From contig CM039462.1 in assembly GCA_022414725.1 (NCBI GenBank), positions 55,426,624 through 55,490,623 on the forward strand: a stretch of 64,000 bases of DNA. Reading direction: 5' to 3'. The stretch is from Microglena sp. YARC. Taxonomy: Eukaryota; Chlorophyta; Chlorophyceae; Chlamydomonadales; Chlamydomonadaceae. Each line of letters opens with the position of its first letter. Within the stretch, counting starts at the first letter, position 1. The notes beneath the pieces were generated by a model. The model was not told where the DNA came from, searched no databases, and was given only the letters and a program-made list of their open reading frames with translations. The translations under genes and the position numbers were made by a program. Below are positions 52,396 through 62,932 of the stretch, in pieces.

Positions 52396-52900
52396 GGCGA
52401 GATTAAAATTAACTGATGCGGCAGATGAGCAGCCAGGCGAGTATTCAATTGACGAACCCCTGCTGCCCCTCCCTGCATATGTGATCATGAGGAAGTCACG
52501 CCTGCATACCCGACTTGCCTTAGGGCAGAGCAAAATAAACAGAAATAGACCTACCCAATGCCACGAAACAAGAGCTGCGGACCTTGACAGATTATCGATT
52601 CAGTCAGATCAACAACTCGTGGCCACCGGCAGTACCTAGCAGGCGTAGCCGAGGGCGTCAAGCGCAGAAGTACAAAATGCCAAGGCATAGAGACAAGTGA
52701 CAACTTAAACCAGAGAGTCGCACAATCAACCCGCACAGGAAAGAGAACGAAATCAAAAGAGGGAACACGAATTCGAGAACAAGGAAGCTGCGGGAGCTTG
52801 AATGAATGAAAAAGAACGCTATACGCTTTTAAAAATGATCGATCATGTCAGAATCAAGTCGTGATCGTTCCACCGCAGTACCTCAGGCTGGCTCCATGGC
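52396..52900 (+). other. Transition region with one coding-like patch
   Basis: On the plus strand KLTDAADEQPGEYSIDEPLL then PLPAYVIMRKSRLHTRLALG (52396-52530) reads like an exon. No firm splice sites could be assigned. The rest to 52900 is unassigned. Confidence 0.25.
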
Positions 52901-53404
52901 TTGTCCTAAAACCATAGTCTCCAACCACCATTTCCCGCCTTGTCGAATCGAATTCGAAGCCCCCCATCTGTCGAAGGATGACAAATGAGAACGTAACAAG
53001 CAATTCGCGCATGACGCATCCTCTTGCGAGGCTCTTGAGAACATGTCTTGCACAAGTGTGTATCAATCACCTGCTTGCCGCTCCTGTATTCGACTTGTTT
53101 CAAGCCACAAGAGCTTTCAAGAGGTTAGCTTATTTAAAGGGGAAACAAGAGGCGCAACAAAACTTACCGACGTGCGCAAGAGCATCATGTGATCTAATAT
53201 TTCCATCAGTTCCCCCAGGGATCAGTATCCCTCCCTGTGCTCCAAGGTTAGCTGACAGCAGCATGTGGCATTGTTCTGTAGTCAGCTTGAACCTGGTTCT
53301 GATGTGGAGTTGTGCTACCTGGAGAGAAGTCTTGATGCCAGTGGGACCATGTTCTGAGAGTATCCTCTTGAATAGGATAGGATGGCAGTGGCCAACTGTA
53401 ATAG

Positions 53405-53600
53405 GTTATCTGCAGGTTGCTCTACTCTGGCTCTACTGGGGCTCTACTGGTGGCTCAACGCTGGCTGTACTGGTGCTCTACCTGCGTGTCTACTGGTGCT
53501 TACTGGTGCTTCTACTGCTGGCTCTACTGGTTGGCTTTTACTGTGAGCTCTGCTGGCTCTACTGGTTGCTCTACTGGTGGCTGGATAGTCTCGGCTGCTG
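53405..53600 (+). repeat. (GGCTCTACTGGT)n-type minisatellite
   Basis: About fifteen imperfect 9- to 12-base units of CTCTACTGG and variants such as GCTTACTGG. Confidence 0.85.
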
Positions 53601-55300
53601 CCTACGAGGAATGACCTCTTCTTATAGATCTCCAGCATTGATGCTTCATGTTGGCCAGCTTGGGCAACATCTATGCCATCATCATCCTCGGCTACAACTA
53701 GGCACTATCTGCATACCTCTACATATCCTGCTTCTCTGTGACAGTCTGACCAGTACAGGCAGGGCTCTGCGGGGAAGCTCACCATTGGATTCTTCTGGTA
53801 CTGGACAGTGCAGAGCTCTAGGGGTGCTGAAGCAACTGTACAGGCAGACCTTTGGCTTGGGCTTGAGGAAGGGTCCATGAGTGGTTTATGAGCCAAGTTT
53901 GCTGCCTATTAGCCACTGTATTGAGAGGAATGTCCAAATCCATCACAGTTCCAGCATGACATATCTGCTTTCTCTTATCTCTTTCCTGGTACGCTGGGAA
54001 GCAGCGGATAGCTGTGTAGAGGGATGCTCAGCAGGGTCAGCGGAGGTATAGAGGGAGGCTATAGGAGACGGAGCTGGTAGATAGTAGGAGGAAGGAGAGC
54101 AAGAAGCTGGCGTGGATGCGTAGGAGGAGGAGCACCAACTGGCCAGTGGGCAATGGAGGAGAGTAAGGAGCAGGAGATGACGATGAAGGAGGAGGCAGCA
54201 GGAATTCCAGTTCATTGAGGCGTCTGCAGAGTCCTTGAACCGTTGAGTCCACTTTAGCTCTTCACTGCCGAGCATAAATGGTGTACCCATGACGTAGGGT
54301 TCATACCATGGGTCAAACTGGCCTGATTCTGGTGATCAGAGCTTGGGTAGAATACATCTGTGGTATTGAGACTACCCCCCCTTGCATGTTTGTGGCAGAC
54401 CAGGACAGGCTGAGTTGATGTCCAGCTCACGTCCCATTCCTATGTCCTCTTGGAAAGGAGGCATAGCGGTCAGCCTGGAGTCATCCAAAAGGAGATTAAG
54501 GCACACCTCCATCTGTCTCATCATAGCTAGCGGATGCCATATGAGTTGCATTGAATACCATTGTGTGAATGATGAGTGCATGGGGTCACTAATCAATGAC
54601 ATATAGAACATCCTTGAGGTTATTAGACCAAGCCATTGTGTGCTTGGTATACAAGCTTGCCTGTGGAGGAGCACATACGTGATGGGAAGTTCTAGGAAGA
54701 ACACTGTACTGAGAGGAGATAGAGTATATTCTGCGGATGAGATGCATCTGTGGTATAAGTGATGAATGAATCAGACTGATAACCCATCATGTGCCATGGG
54801 TTGAAATAGAAACGCATAATCAGTGCCAGGGGCCTCAGAGTATCTGGGGATTCAAAGGAGCATCTTCATGTCCCCACTACTGTGCTTTGTTCTGCCAAAG
54901 TGGGGGAGTTTCCTATCTCTGAACAGGTGAAGACAGGGCAGGCTCAGAGTACTTGTTCTTGGTTGTCCCCACTACTCCCCTGCCACGGAAATTCTCAGAG
55001 TGTGGAGTTTCCCTATCTCAAGACAGTTGGAAGGACAGATAATGATCAGCAGGATAGGGCAGCATACTGGAGATCTTACCCTCAATCATGGCGTCCCGCT
55101 CTTTATTCATGTCCCTTTCCACTCGGAACCATCCAGTAAATAGCATTGAGCATCCGGCGCACAGTGGTGCACCTTAGTTGCACATGATGCCTGGCTTCAG
55201 GTCGTGATCAATGGGATACCGAGGCCGTGCCGAGGAGTCATCCTCACCACCAGAATTCCTTGCCCCGCTGCATGGGGGCAACGATACCCAGTCGCGAGTC
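53600..55300 (-). other. Region of decayed minus-strand coding patches
   Basis: Short protein-like stretches lie on the minus strand in different frames: FRVERDMNKERDAMIEGKIS then MLPYPADHYLSFQ (about 55145-55030), LPITYVLLHRQACI and SLISDPMHSSFTQWYSMQLI (54690-54500), and MGTPFMLGSEELKWTQRF (54290-54230). Between them a GATAGGGAAACTCC...GTAGTGGGGACA segment is duplicated (54870 and 55000). They could be exons or remains of one mobile-element gene. No family is assigned. Confidence 0.3.
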
Positions 55301-56390
55301 GGCTGTCTACAGAATCGCCTGGATGGGCCTGGAGGAGGTTGAGGACCTCTCTTGGTAGCGACCCTCCTTGGAGTCCTTGAACCAGCTTAGGTTCCTTCTC
55401 CAGGATCTTCTGCGCGCTCGCCAGCTGCCTGAGTTTAAGGCGTCTCCAACGGGGCAGAGGGCAAGAGGATCATTGGACACAAGGCATCTCCATCTGTGGG
55501 AGGAGAGCATCACGAAATGGCGTGGCGATGGCGCATTCTGGTCAAGAGGGGACCTGATGCTCTGGCGGAAAGAGTGCGCATTCGATGGATGGATGCGGCG
55601 GGAGAAGTTTAGAATCTGAGGTTGTGGAATGGAGTTGGTATAGGAGGATCTAGCATGAAACCTGATCCATACTCGCGTTCTCATACGCAAAGCATATGCC
55701 GCATTGTTAGTACGGGCACGAAAACAGCACGCGAACCGGGAATGTGGATGAGTGGACTGAGCGCAAATGTGTCCATAGCAAGAAAGTGCTGAGCAGTTTG
55801 ATATACTGACCGGCGAGGTAAAATAGTGCATGCCGTCTTCCGCTCTGAAAACGAGATGAACGTCTCTGTCATCCATCAAAAGCACCGAGTGCCTGCAGAT
55901 GTTGGTCCAGCATTGGGTTGTCATGTCCTAGCGACTGACCAGGTAGCAAAAGGTTTCAAGTGTCCCTTACCGTCGAACTTGGGGTATTGCCGCGCGTCCA
56001 TGCAATTTCCCGGCAAGGCAAAGCACAAGTTGTTATGGGGAAAGCGGTTAGGGAGTAGGAGATCTGAGTAAAAAGATAAAAACTCAATACTGGGACGGTA
56101 TTTGAGGGAAAAAGGGGTGAGGGGAGTTGCAAGCAACGACGGGTGCTGGAGTACCGAGGAGGGTTTGGGGAAGGAAGGTTGGTGGTGAAGGCCAACTGGG
56201 AGAGATCTTGAGAGATGATAGGTCAGGAGTGGTTGAGAGACGGCTGAAGGTTGCGTAAGCAACGACGTGGGAGATGGAAGGTGGTGGTGGGGTCCGTAGT
56301 GGAGTCAACGCAAAATTGCATAACCACGATATATCCCGCACGCGCGACAACACTATATCAATGTTTATTCCCGCGTTTTGGTCCATCGCG
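55300..56390. other. Unassigned region with short open frames on both strands
   Basis: A plus-strand reading at 55368-55619 (QLRFLLQDLLRARQLPEF) and a minus-strand reading at 55921-56262 (DARQYPKFDGKGHLKPFATW) look mildly protein-like. Neither has supporting splice sites or a known domain. Confidence 0.25.
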
Positions 56391-56575
56391 CCCCCCAGGT
56401 GTGTTAATGTTTCCAGGTTCCCAGATGCTTACACCTGGGCATCGGGCGCCCACGATAAGTAATGTTTCCACCCTCCCCCAAAGCCTCCACTACACCTGGC
56501 ATCGGGTGCCACGATTTTTAATATTTCCAACTTCCACATGCTACACCTGGGCATCGGGCGCACATTTGTAATCTT
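56390..56575 (+). repeat. 58-bp tandem repeat, block 1 (three copies)
   Basis: Units contain TGTTTCCA, CTACACCTGGGCATCGGGC and CCACGATTTTTA. The same unit returns at 57770-57990. Confidence 0.85.
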
Positions 56576-56816
56576 GAAACAGTCGAGGCATCGCGCGCTT
56601 TCACCAGCAAGTTGATGATCGGTGGCACCTGGCGCGATAGCCACGTTGCCGCTAGCACGCGACCGACCACCCGCGCCGTCCACACAACCGACAAAGCACA
56701 CACCGACAAAATTCAAACAAAATAAACAGCGCGACCCCGCTTACTGTCCTTGATGGTCGTATAAATTGACGAACTCTTGACTAACCATTTAAGGATTCCA
56801 ATCATTTACTGTCGCC

Positions 56817-57014
56817 ATGCAATTGCAGCAGAAGAAGACCGGCCGCCCGCAACCAAACGCGAGGGTCCAACGTCCTACCCCCAGTCCAACTGGGGAACTA
56901 TTTTCGGAGGCTCCAAGGGCTTGTCATAGCTCCGGTCCGTGGTCGGCCACCCCCCAAGACGGCAACAGGTGCGCTTTGCTCGGCGATGCTCCCCCAGTTG
57001 TCGTTATTAAATGA
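56817..57014 (+). CDS. Short ORF of unknown function, 65 codons
   Basis: ATG in a fair context (GTCGCCATGC). Reads MQLQQKKTGRPQPNARVQRP and stays open to TGA at 57014. It is basic and proline-rich with no recognised domain. It lies between two repeat blocks and could be a first exon, a repeat-derived ORF or chance. Confidence 0.2.
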   Translation: MQLQQKKTGRPQPNARVQRPTPSPTGELFSEAPRACHSSGPWSATPQDGNRCALLGDAPPVVVIK

Positions 57015-57064
57015 TGATGATGGCACCGCCAATTGATACTGCGGAGCAACGCAGGTAATGCTAT

Positions 57065-57480
57065 CCGCATTAAGATTTTTGGCCTTGACCGGATTTTGTG
57101 CGCGAAATTATGATCTTGTCTCGTGAATTGTCTAGCTTGCTTGCTTTGTTTTGCTTTCAATTTAGCTGTCGTCGTTTGAGCATACAACCACGCCCGGGCT
57201 TTGACCGGATTCTGCGCGACAGAGTTCAGCACTGATGATCTTTGTCTCGAGAATTGTCTAAGCTTTGCTTTGCTCGCTCCTTGCTTTGTTTGCAAAGCCT
57301 AGCTGTTCGTCGTTTGGCATTCACCCAGCCCAGGCCTTGACCCGATTTATGTGAGCCAGAGTGCACTGATGATCTTGTCTCGAGAATTGTTCTAGCTTGC
57401 TTGTTTTGCTGGCTCGATGGCTGTCTTTTTAGCTGTTGACGCCCAAGCAAACTCCATTCCTGGCGCCTGTCGGGATTGTC
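57065..57480 (+). repeat. About 125-bp tandem repeat, three copies
   Basis: Units share TTGACC(G/C)GATTNTG, TGATGATCTTGTCTCGAGAA and TTGTCTAGCTTGCTTG. Confidence 0.8.
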
Positions 57481-57765
57481 CTGCATGCTTGAGTCAAATG
57501 CTTCTATAATTTACTGACCCCATCCCCACACCTCTCCCCCTCTCAGGTCCCCACCCTTCCCCCCCTCCAGCTGCTCCCCCCCCCTCCCCCTACTCCCCCT
57601 CTCCTCCCCGTTACCTCCTCTCCCCCCGCCTCGTCTGGTCGGAGTCGGACTCCGTCAGAGCTATGCCGACCCTGAGAAGGGCTTTTTTTGATCTGAATCA
57701 TCCCCAGCCACCAAGCCTTCTCTCCCCTCAGCCACCCCCCCTCTCAAACCTACTCGAAACTTATT
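57481..57765. other. C-rich low-complexity stretch
   Basis: CCCCTCC- and CCCCACC-type sequence with no gene. Confidence 0.6.
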
Positions 57766-57769
57766 TTAT

Positions 57770-57990
57770 ATGCGCCTGCCCGATTCTGGCATCGGGCAAG
57801 CCAAAAAGGACGCCGATATATATGTTTCCACCTTGTAAAAAGCTACACCTGGGCATCGGCCTGCCACGATTTTTATTGTTTCACACCTCCCAAACTCTAC
57901 ACCTGGGCATCGGCTGCCACAGATTTTTTTAGTGTTTCCACCTCCCGCAAACTCTACACCTGGCATCGGTGCCACGATTTTTTTCATGTT
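57770..57990 (+). repeat. 58-bp tandem repeat, block 2 (four copies)
   Basis: Same unit and orientation as block 1, with CTACACCTGGGCATCGGC(C/T)G and CCACGATTTTT. Confidence 0.85.
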
Positions 57991-59099
57991 TATGCCCAAA
58001 TCCTTATGCATACCAGGGGTCGGCCGTAGAGATGGTTGTCAGGGGGGTAAGGGTGTGTGTGCACTATGAATAAAACAGCATTTTACGAACTAGAATTTGG
58101 CTTTGGAAAATTCTACGAACCCCCCCTCGTAAAAATGTTGGGCTCTACTTTCGTAAAAAAGCGGAACACCCCCATTATCGTAAAATTTCTAGGTTAACGA
58201 ACTAGGATTTAGGTTTCGGTAACCTGAATGGAGCTGGTTACGCTAAAAATTCCGGCACCCATTTTATTACGAACTAGGCATTATTGTTCGTAAACTAAAT
58301 TGTGCTGGTATTCGTAAAATACGGGCACCCTCGTGGAATAAACCCTCCTTGAATACCGGGAATTTGGTCCCGGATTTACAGGGAATTGTTTCCCGGATTG
58401 TAGTATTTAATACTGGACCGACCCTTTTCCTTATTATGTAAATTCGGGACCTGCTTCCTCCGGGCTAAGGTTAGGTTCCGGGTGTTTCAGGTTGGGGTCC
58501 CGGTTTTTTTTTTTTCAGGCAGTGCTTGCACTGGAGACTTTGGATCATACGAGATGCTATAGATGGATTGCAATGTTTTATTTACAGAGATTTTTAGGCC
58601 TGAAAAATTCGAATTCAAAAAAGTTGATAATGAACAATACTATTATAATTTTGGCCATTTACAAAATTCTCCTCATATTGTGGGAAATTGTACCCATGAA
58701 TTGGCAGGATGATAGAAAAAATGGTAGCTATAATGGTCTGTATTCTGTCCCTGCCACCCCACCCCCCCACCCCCCCCCCTGCCACCCCCACTGGCTAGTT
58801 TAGCTATTTAGCTTCTATATACGATGAGTGATAGCAGCAGGTGCAGTGTCATCAGGCTTCTTGATCTTGTCCCTCTACTCATCCCAGCATGCTGATGACT
58901 GGCTCCTTGTCCCACCATGCCGCAATATGTGGAAGTCACTGCCTGCCGAACTGCAGCAGCATGAAATGAAGGTGGTGGGAGTTAGAAGATTATTAGTTGC
59001 TTGACCAAGCACAAGCCATTTGGATAATCAACGAATCAGCAAGCAAGAAAGCGAGCAATCATTCACGTAGGTAAGCAATTACGATGATGAGACAGATAG

Positions 59100-59350
59100 A
59101 TGGTGCAGCATACAAGGACACATGGTGCAACATACAAGACAGATTGTGCAGCATACAAGAGACATAATGGTGCAATACAAGACAAAATGGTGCAGCGCAC
59201 AACAACATGGTGCAGCGTACAAGACAGATGGTGCAGCATACATGACACATGGTACAGCATACAAGACAGATGGTGCAGCATACAAGACATACGGTGCAAC
59301 GTACAAGACAAATGGTGCAGCGTACAAGACACATGGAATAGCATACAAAA
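59100..59350 (-). repeat. 21-bp minisatellite in the TIR transposon
   Basis: About 12 copies of AGCATACAAGACANATGGTGC, the complement of the array at 10477-11000, which has about twice as many. Confidence 0.9.
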
Positions 59351-59514
59351 CAGATTGAATGCATCCAAATCACGTGAATTAAATTAAATGAAAATGAATA
59401 AAATCCGAATTAAAAATAAAACAACATTCAATACAATTACAATAAAATTAATTAAAAATAAAACTGAATTGAGGATTCAATTCATTCATTCGGGACGCGC
59501 CACCAGGCGCCCTT

Positions 59515-60075
59515 AATCAGTCAGTGAGTGAGTGATTCAATCAGTCAGTGATTCAGTGAGTCTATGAGTCTGTGAGTCTGTGAGTTAGTGAGTCAGTGAG
59601 TCAGTGAGTCGTGACTAACTGATCAGTGAGTCAGTGAGTCAGTTAGTCGGTGAGTCATTTAGTGAGTCAGTGAGTCAGTGAGTCAGTGAGTCGGTTAGTA
59701 AATCATTAAGTGAGTTAGAGAGTCAGTGAGTCAATCAGTCAGTGAGTTAGTGAGTTAGAGAGTCAGTGAGTCAATCAGTCAGTGATTCAGTGAGCAGTGA
59801 GTCAGTGAGTCAGAGAGTCAGAGAGTCAGTGAGCCAGTGAGCCAGTGAGTTAGTGAGTCAGTGGGTCAGTGAGTCAGTGAGTTAGAGAGTCAGTGAGTCA
59901 ATGAGTCAGTGAGTCAATCAGTCAGTGAGCCAGTGAGCCAGAGAGTCAGTTGAGACAATGAGTCAATCATTCAGGGAGCTAGTTGACTAGTGAGCCAGTG
60001 AGCCAGTGAGTCATTGAGTTAGTAAGTCGGTGAAGTCAATCAGTTAGGGATCAGTGAGTCAGTGAGTCTTGACTT
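59515..60075 (-). repeat. Degenerate 8-bp array (CAGTGAGT)n in the TIR transposon
   Basis: Complement of the array at 5281-5862, of nearly the same length. Confidence 0.9.
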
Positions 60076-60464
60076 GGAATTAATGGGTTTTTGGGTACAG
60101 GGTACTATGTTTACTAAGCTAAGTTCCGAATTCCCCGGGATTTGGGAGAATTCGTACCAATTGGGATGAATCCAGTTCGTAATTTTGCTACATAGGCTTC
60201 GTAAAATGCTTTGGATGAATCCAGTTTGTAAATTGATCATTTAGGTTCCGTAACAGGCTATGGATTCTCTCGATCTACGAACCCCCTCGTAAATTTGCTA
60301 ATTGGGCTTTTGTAAAATGCTTTAGATGATAGACAAAACTTTACTAAGGGTCCTCATGACAGATTTACGAGGGGGGTTCGTAGATTTTTCACTTTACGAA
60401 ACCTGTCCGAGGAATTAGCAAGTTCGTAAAATGCTGTTTATCCATATGGTGCTGGACGACAGCT

Positions 60465-60926
60465 TGATGCTCAATGGAGCAGAATCAATCCGGATACGCG
60501 GATTGATATACCGCACAAGAAGTGGTGTCCAGCGGGGAGGTTCTTGTCGGGTGGAGAGCCTTACTCGATCCTTTCAATTGATTCACTCCACGCGACAACA
60601 ATCAAAATGCCCTTCAGCTCGGAATACCGTCGAGCAAGGACAATCTAAAGCGAAGGGCCCGTAACCTGTGACTTTCCGGAGTATGTGCAGAGCACAGAGA
60701 CGAGGGGAAGACGGTAAGGATAAGATCTTTACAGTTAGATAAGCATTCAATCAATGCGCTAGGAGAAAGTACTGGGATGCCGTGGTACCTCATGGTACCG
60801 GCATCAGAGTCCGTGCCATAGCTGGCAGCGGCACAGCAGTACAATGCAACAGGGAGGAGTCCTGTGCACTCTAAGTCACTCTAGGTGAGCCGGTGAAACC
60901 CGGTGAATAACATGTACACCATTTTC
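60465..60926 (+). repeat. Interspersed repeat R, copy 2
   Basis: Matches 12440-12925 in the same orientation and also ends GGTGAATAACA. In both places R stands just beyond a transposon copy of the 58-60 kb type. Confidence 0.5.
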
Positions 60927-61147
60927 CGGCAAAATTGTATGACGTGCCGGTGCGGATCGGGGTTACCCTGAAGCGTCCCCCGTCCCCCACTGTTGAGCGT
61001 AACCCCGATCAGCCATGGTTCCACGCTGGCAATTAAACCCGCAGCGGTCACTTGCGGCCATCATGTGGAGTTGAGCGCGAGCGCTGCAATCTTATATATC
61101 GCGCAGTCCCGCGCGACCCCTTCAATTCCCCAGAGTCTCTGACGCTC

Positions 61148-61873
61148 AGAGGTCGGTCAGACGAGACAGGTTTGGGTCTGAGTTACGGGTTAGTTGGGCG
61201 TTTCTGTCGTACATCCAAACCTTTTTTCGTTCACACGGGACAGAGTTGACGCGGTTTGGTCAAATTCGGTAACCCAAATGCTAACCTAACCCAAAACCCA
61301 AACGTCCCCCCCCCCCCCCCCCCCCCCCCCCCAAGTTTGGGCGATGGTTCATGGTTATGTCGCACACGTGTTGTTCGTTGTTTCTGTTGCGGTAAATTTC
61401 GCCGCATTTCCTTCTGGCGCACTTTTTTTAACAATCGCCCTCCCTTTCGCCCCATCTATAATATTCACTGCGCAGTTATGGAGGGGTCCGAACAGGATGG
61501 CCCTTCCCCTGCAGATCCACGCCCACACCATTGATAGGGTCGCAACAGAGCCCACAGCGGAACAAGGAGGAAGCATCAGCCTGCTTACAGCTGCATTTGA
61601 GCCTGCAGCCGCCCCAGGTAAGGATGCGTCGAATTCGGCGAGTGCGAGCATGCTCCAAAGGAGCAACAATTGATAATCGATGCGTCTTCCCATGATCACT
61701 CCGACTTCAAGCTTTTCCCACTGGCAAGAAGCTCAAGCATGCCGTCTGAACGAAATTCGCGTGTTTGGGCGGGTTTGGGTTAACCTCGGGTAACCTCGTC
61801 TAACCCCCTCTGACGTGGCAGGTTAACCTCAAACCAAACCCAAACCCAAACCTGTCTCGTCTGTATGACCTCT
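61148..61873 (+). mobile_element. TIR element nested in X, 726 bp
   Basis: The left end AGAGGTCGGTCAGACGAGAC continues AGGTTTGGGT; the right end is complementary with changes in three bases. The target duplication is unclear (possibly CTC or CTCA). Inside are a 27-nt C run and a CAG/GTAAGG donor-like site near 61615, but the coding frame is broken. Superfamily unresolved. Confidence 0.65.
61306..61332 (+). repeat. Poly(dC) tract, 27 nt
   Basis: Uninterrupted run of C near the left end of the nested TIR element. Confidence 0.95.
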
Positions 61874-62328
61874 CACCGCCATGGATTTGTCAGGTCAAGG
61901 TCTGTTTTCGAAGCAGAACCAGCATGGGGTCATCAACGAGCACCCTACCAACATGAGAGTATGGTCGCAAGGGTTTTCAGCTCATAATGGCGTCTCTTCC
62001 TATTTTCGGAATGCAGAAGCTCCTGGGATATGGTAACGAAATGGAACAGGACGGGGCCCACGACTTAGAGCCAGAACATGAACTCGTCCATTGCGAGATG
62101 TTTGAAGGCAAGAAAGCCGGCGAGTAAATAATCCAACGCTTCCACGCTGTCGAACAACTGATTTACCGATCACATAACCCAGATCTTCCCATAACCCAGA
62201 TTTAAGGGACAATCGGAAACACGAAATTGTACAGCGGGGTTACGCGACAGGAAGCTGGCGAGAACACGGGTTACGAGTACTGCCGCACTACAGTTTGCGG
62301 GTTTATCCATAACCGTAACCTGGTCTTA

Positions 62329-62932
62329 CAGCTTGTTTCCAACCAGTTGGAGGTCCGGTTAAGCGGCGGTTAAATTCGTTATTTTCGGCGCTAACCGGTG
62401 TTTGGTCGGAAACACAAAAAGTTGAGATCCGGTTAAAGACCAACTGCCCCGGTTAGTGCAACGGCGCACCCCCCCCCCCGCCGTCGAAGAAAGTTATGGG
62501 GCGGTTAAATTCGGTTGTTGCATTAGATCTGGTGACGTCACGAAATTGGCGCGCGCCTCTTAAAAATCATGCTGCTTTGGAGTGCCGCATCCTTTCTTTC
62601 TTTTTCGGACACTCATCAAGCTCAAAGGGATTTACCTTCTCGATCTCGCGAACTCTAGCCAGGACATCCTCCCGCTGCCTCCTCCTCATGTTCTTGAAGC
62701 GGGCAGCAATGGCAAGGAGCGGAATAAACGCTGAAATCAGCGTCTGGATAACGAGGAAGTGCTGCGCTGCGCATTTGACACGTTGATCCATTTTGAGATG
62801 ACCTGGCCAGATGCAAAAGACTGCTTAACTAGTGGAATGTTTCCAACCAGTGAAGGGTCCGGTTAGAGGTCGAGTCTAAACCCTCCGAAACACAATCCTT
62901 AACCGGACCTCCAACTGGTTGGAAACAAGCTG
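62329..62932 (-). mobile_element. PIF/Harbinger-type element, 604 bp, TTA target duplication
   Basis: It begins CAGCTTGTTTCCAACCAGTT and ends with its complement, the TIR extending through GGAGGTCCGGTTAA (34 bp). TTA lies on both sides (62326-62328 and 62933-62935). It carries an intact 74-codon ORF but no DDE transposase, so it is probably a deletion derivative. Confidence 0.85.
62567..62791 (-). CDS. Short ORF of the Harbinger-type family
   Basis: The 74 codons begin MDQRVKCAAQHFLVIQTLIS AFIPLLAIAARF and continue with a basic helix (NMRRRQREDVLARVREIEKV). The first 35 residues recur in the copies at 33167 (plus strand) and near 31605, with conserved QHF(L/M)xxxTLIxAFIPLLAAxxRF. Conservation across three copies whose noncoding parts differ suggests the peptide was once under selection, presumably the N-terminus of a transposase or its accessory protein. 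The hydrophobic TLISAFIPLLA stretch could be a helix or a membrane segment. Confidence 0.5.
   Translation of the reverse strand: MDQRVKCAAQHFLVIQTLISAFIPLLAIAARFKNMRRRQREDVLARVREIEKVNPFELDECPKKKERMRHSKAA

Larger units (their letters stand above)
58070..60441 (-). mobile_element. TIR transposon, complete copy, 2372 bp, non-autonomous
   Basis: The left end is ATAAAACAGCATTTTACGAA and the right end is the complement with one base fewer, TTCGTAAAATGCTGTTTAT. The TIR continues to CTACGAACCCCCCTCGTAAA, about 80 bp with gaps. Further CGTAAA/TTTACGA motifs line both subterminal regions. The interior holds a 21-bp array, an AT-rich part and an 8-bp array. The copy at 5121-11995 is inverted relative to it. 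No transposase and no clear target duplication were found, so the superfamily is not assigned. Confidence 0.75.
60933..62323 (-). mobile_element. Interspersed element X, inverted copy split by a nested TIR element
   Basis: 60933-61147 and 61874-62323 match 43515-43270 and 43270-42900 reversed. The insertion at 61148-61873 interrupts them at GACGCTC/ACCGC. The left end is truncated about 85 bp short of the other copy. Confidence 0.65.

Noticed and set aside
52978..53880. A 300-codon plus-strand frame rich in Leu and Trp, suggesting a membrane protein
   Set aside because: Its hydrophobic core is the CTCTACTGG minisatellite. The flanks show no conserved features, and the coding-like patches in this area are on the other strand.
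55307..55924. A 205-codon minus-strand frame
   Set aside because: It has no recognisable domain, its composition shifts along its length, and shorter competing frames on the plus strand look equally plausible. Recorded only as unassigned.
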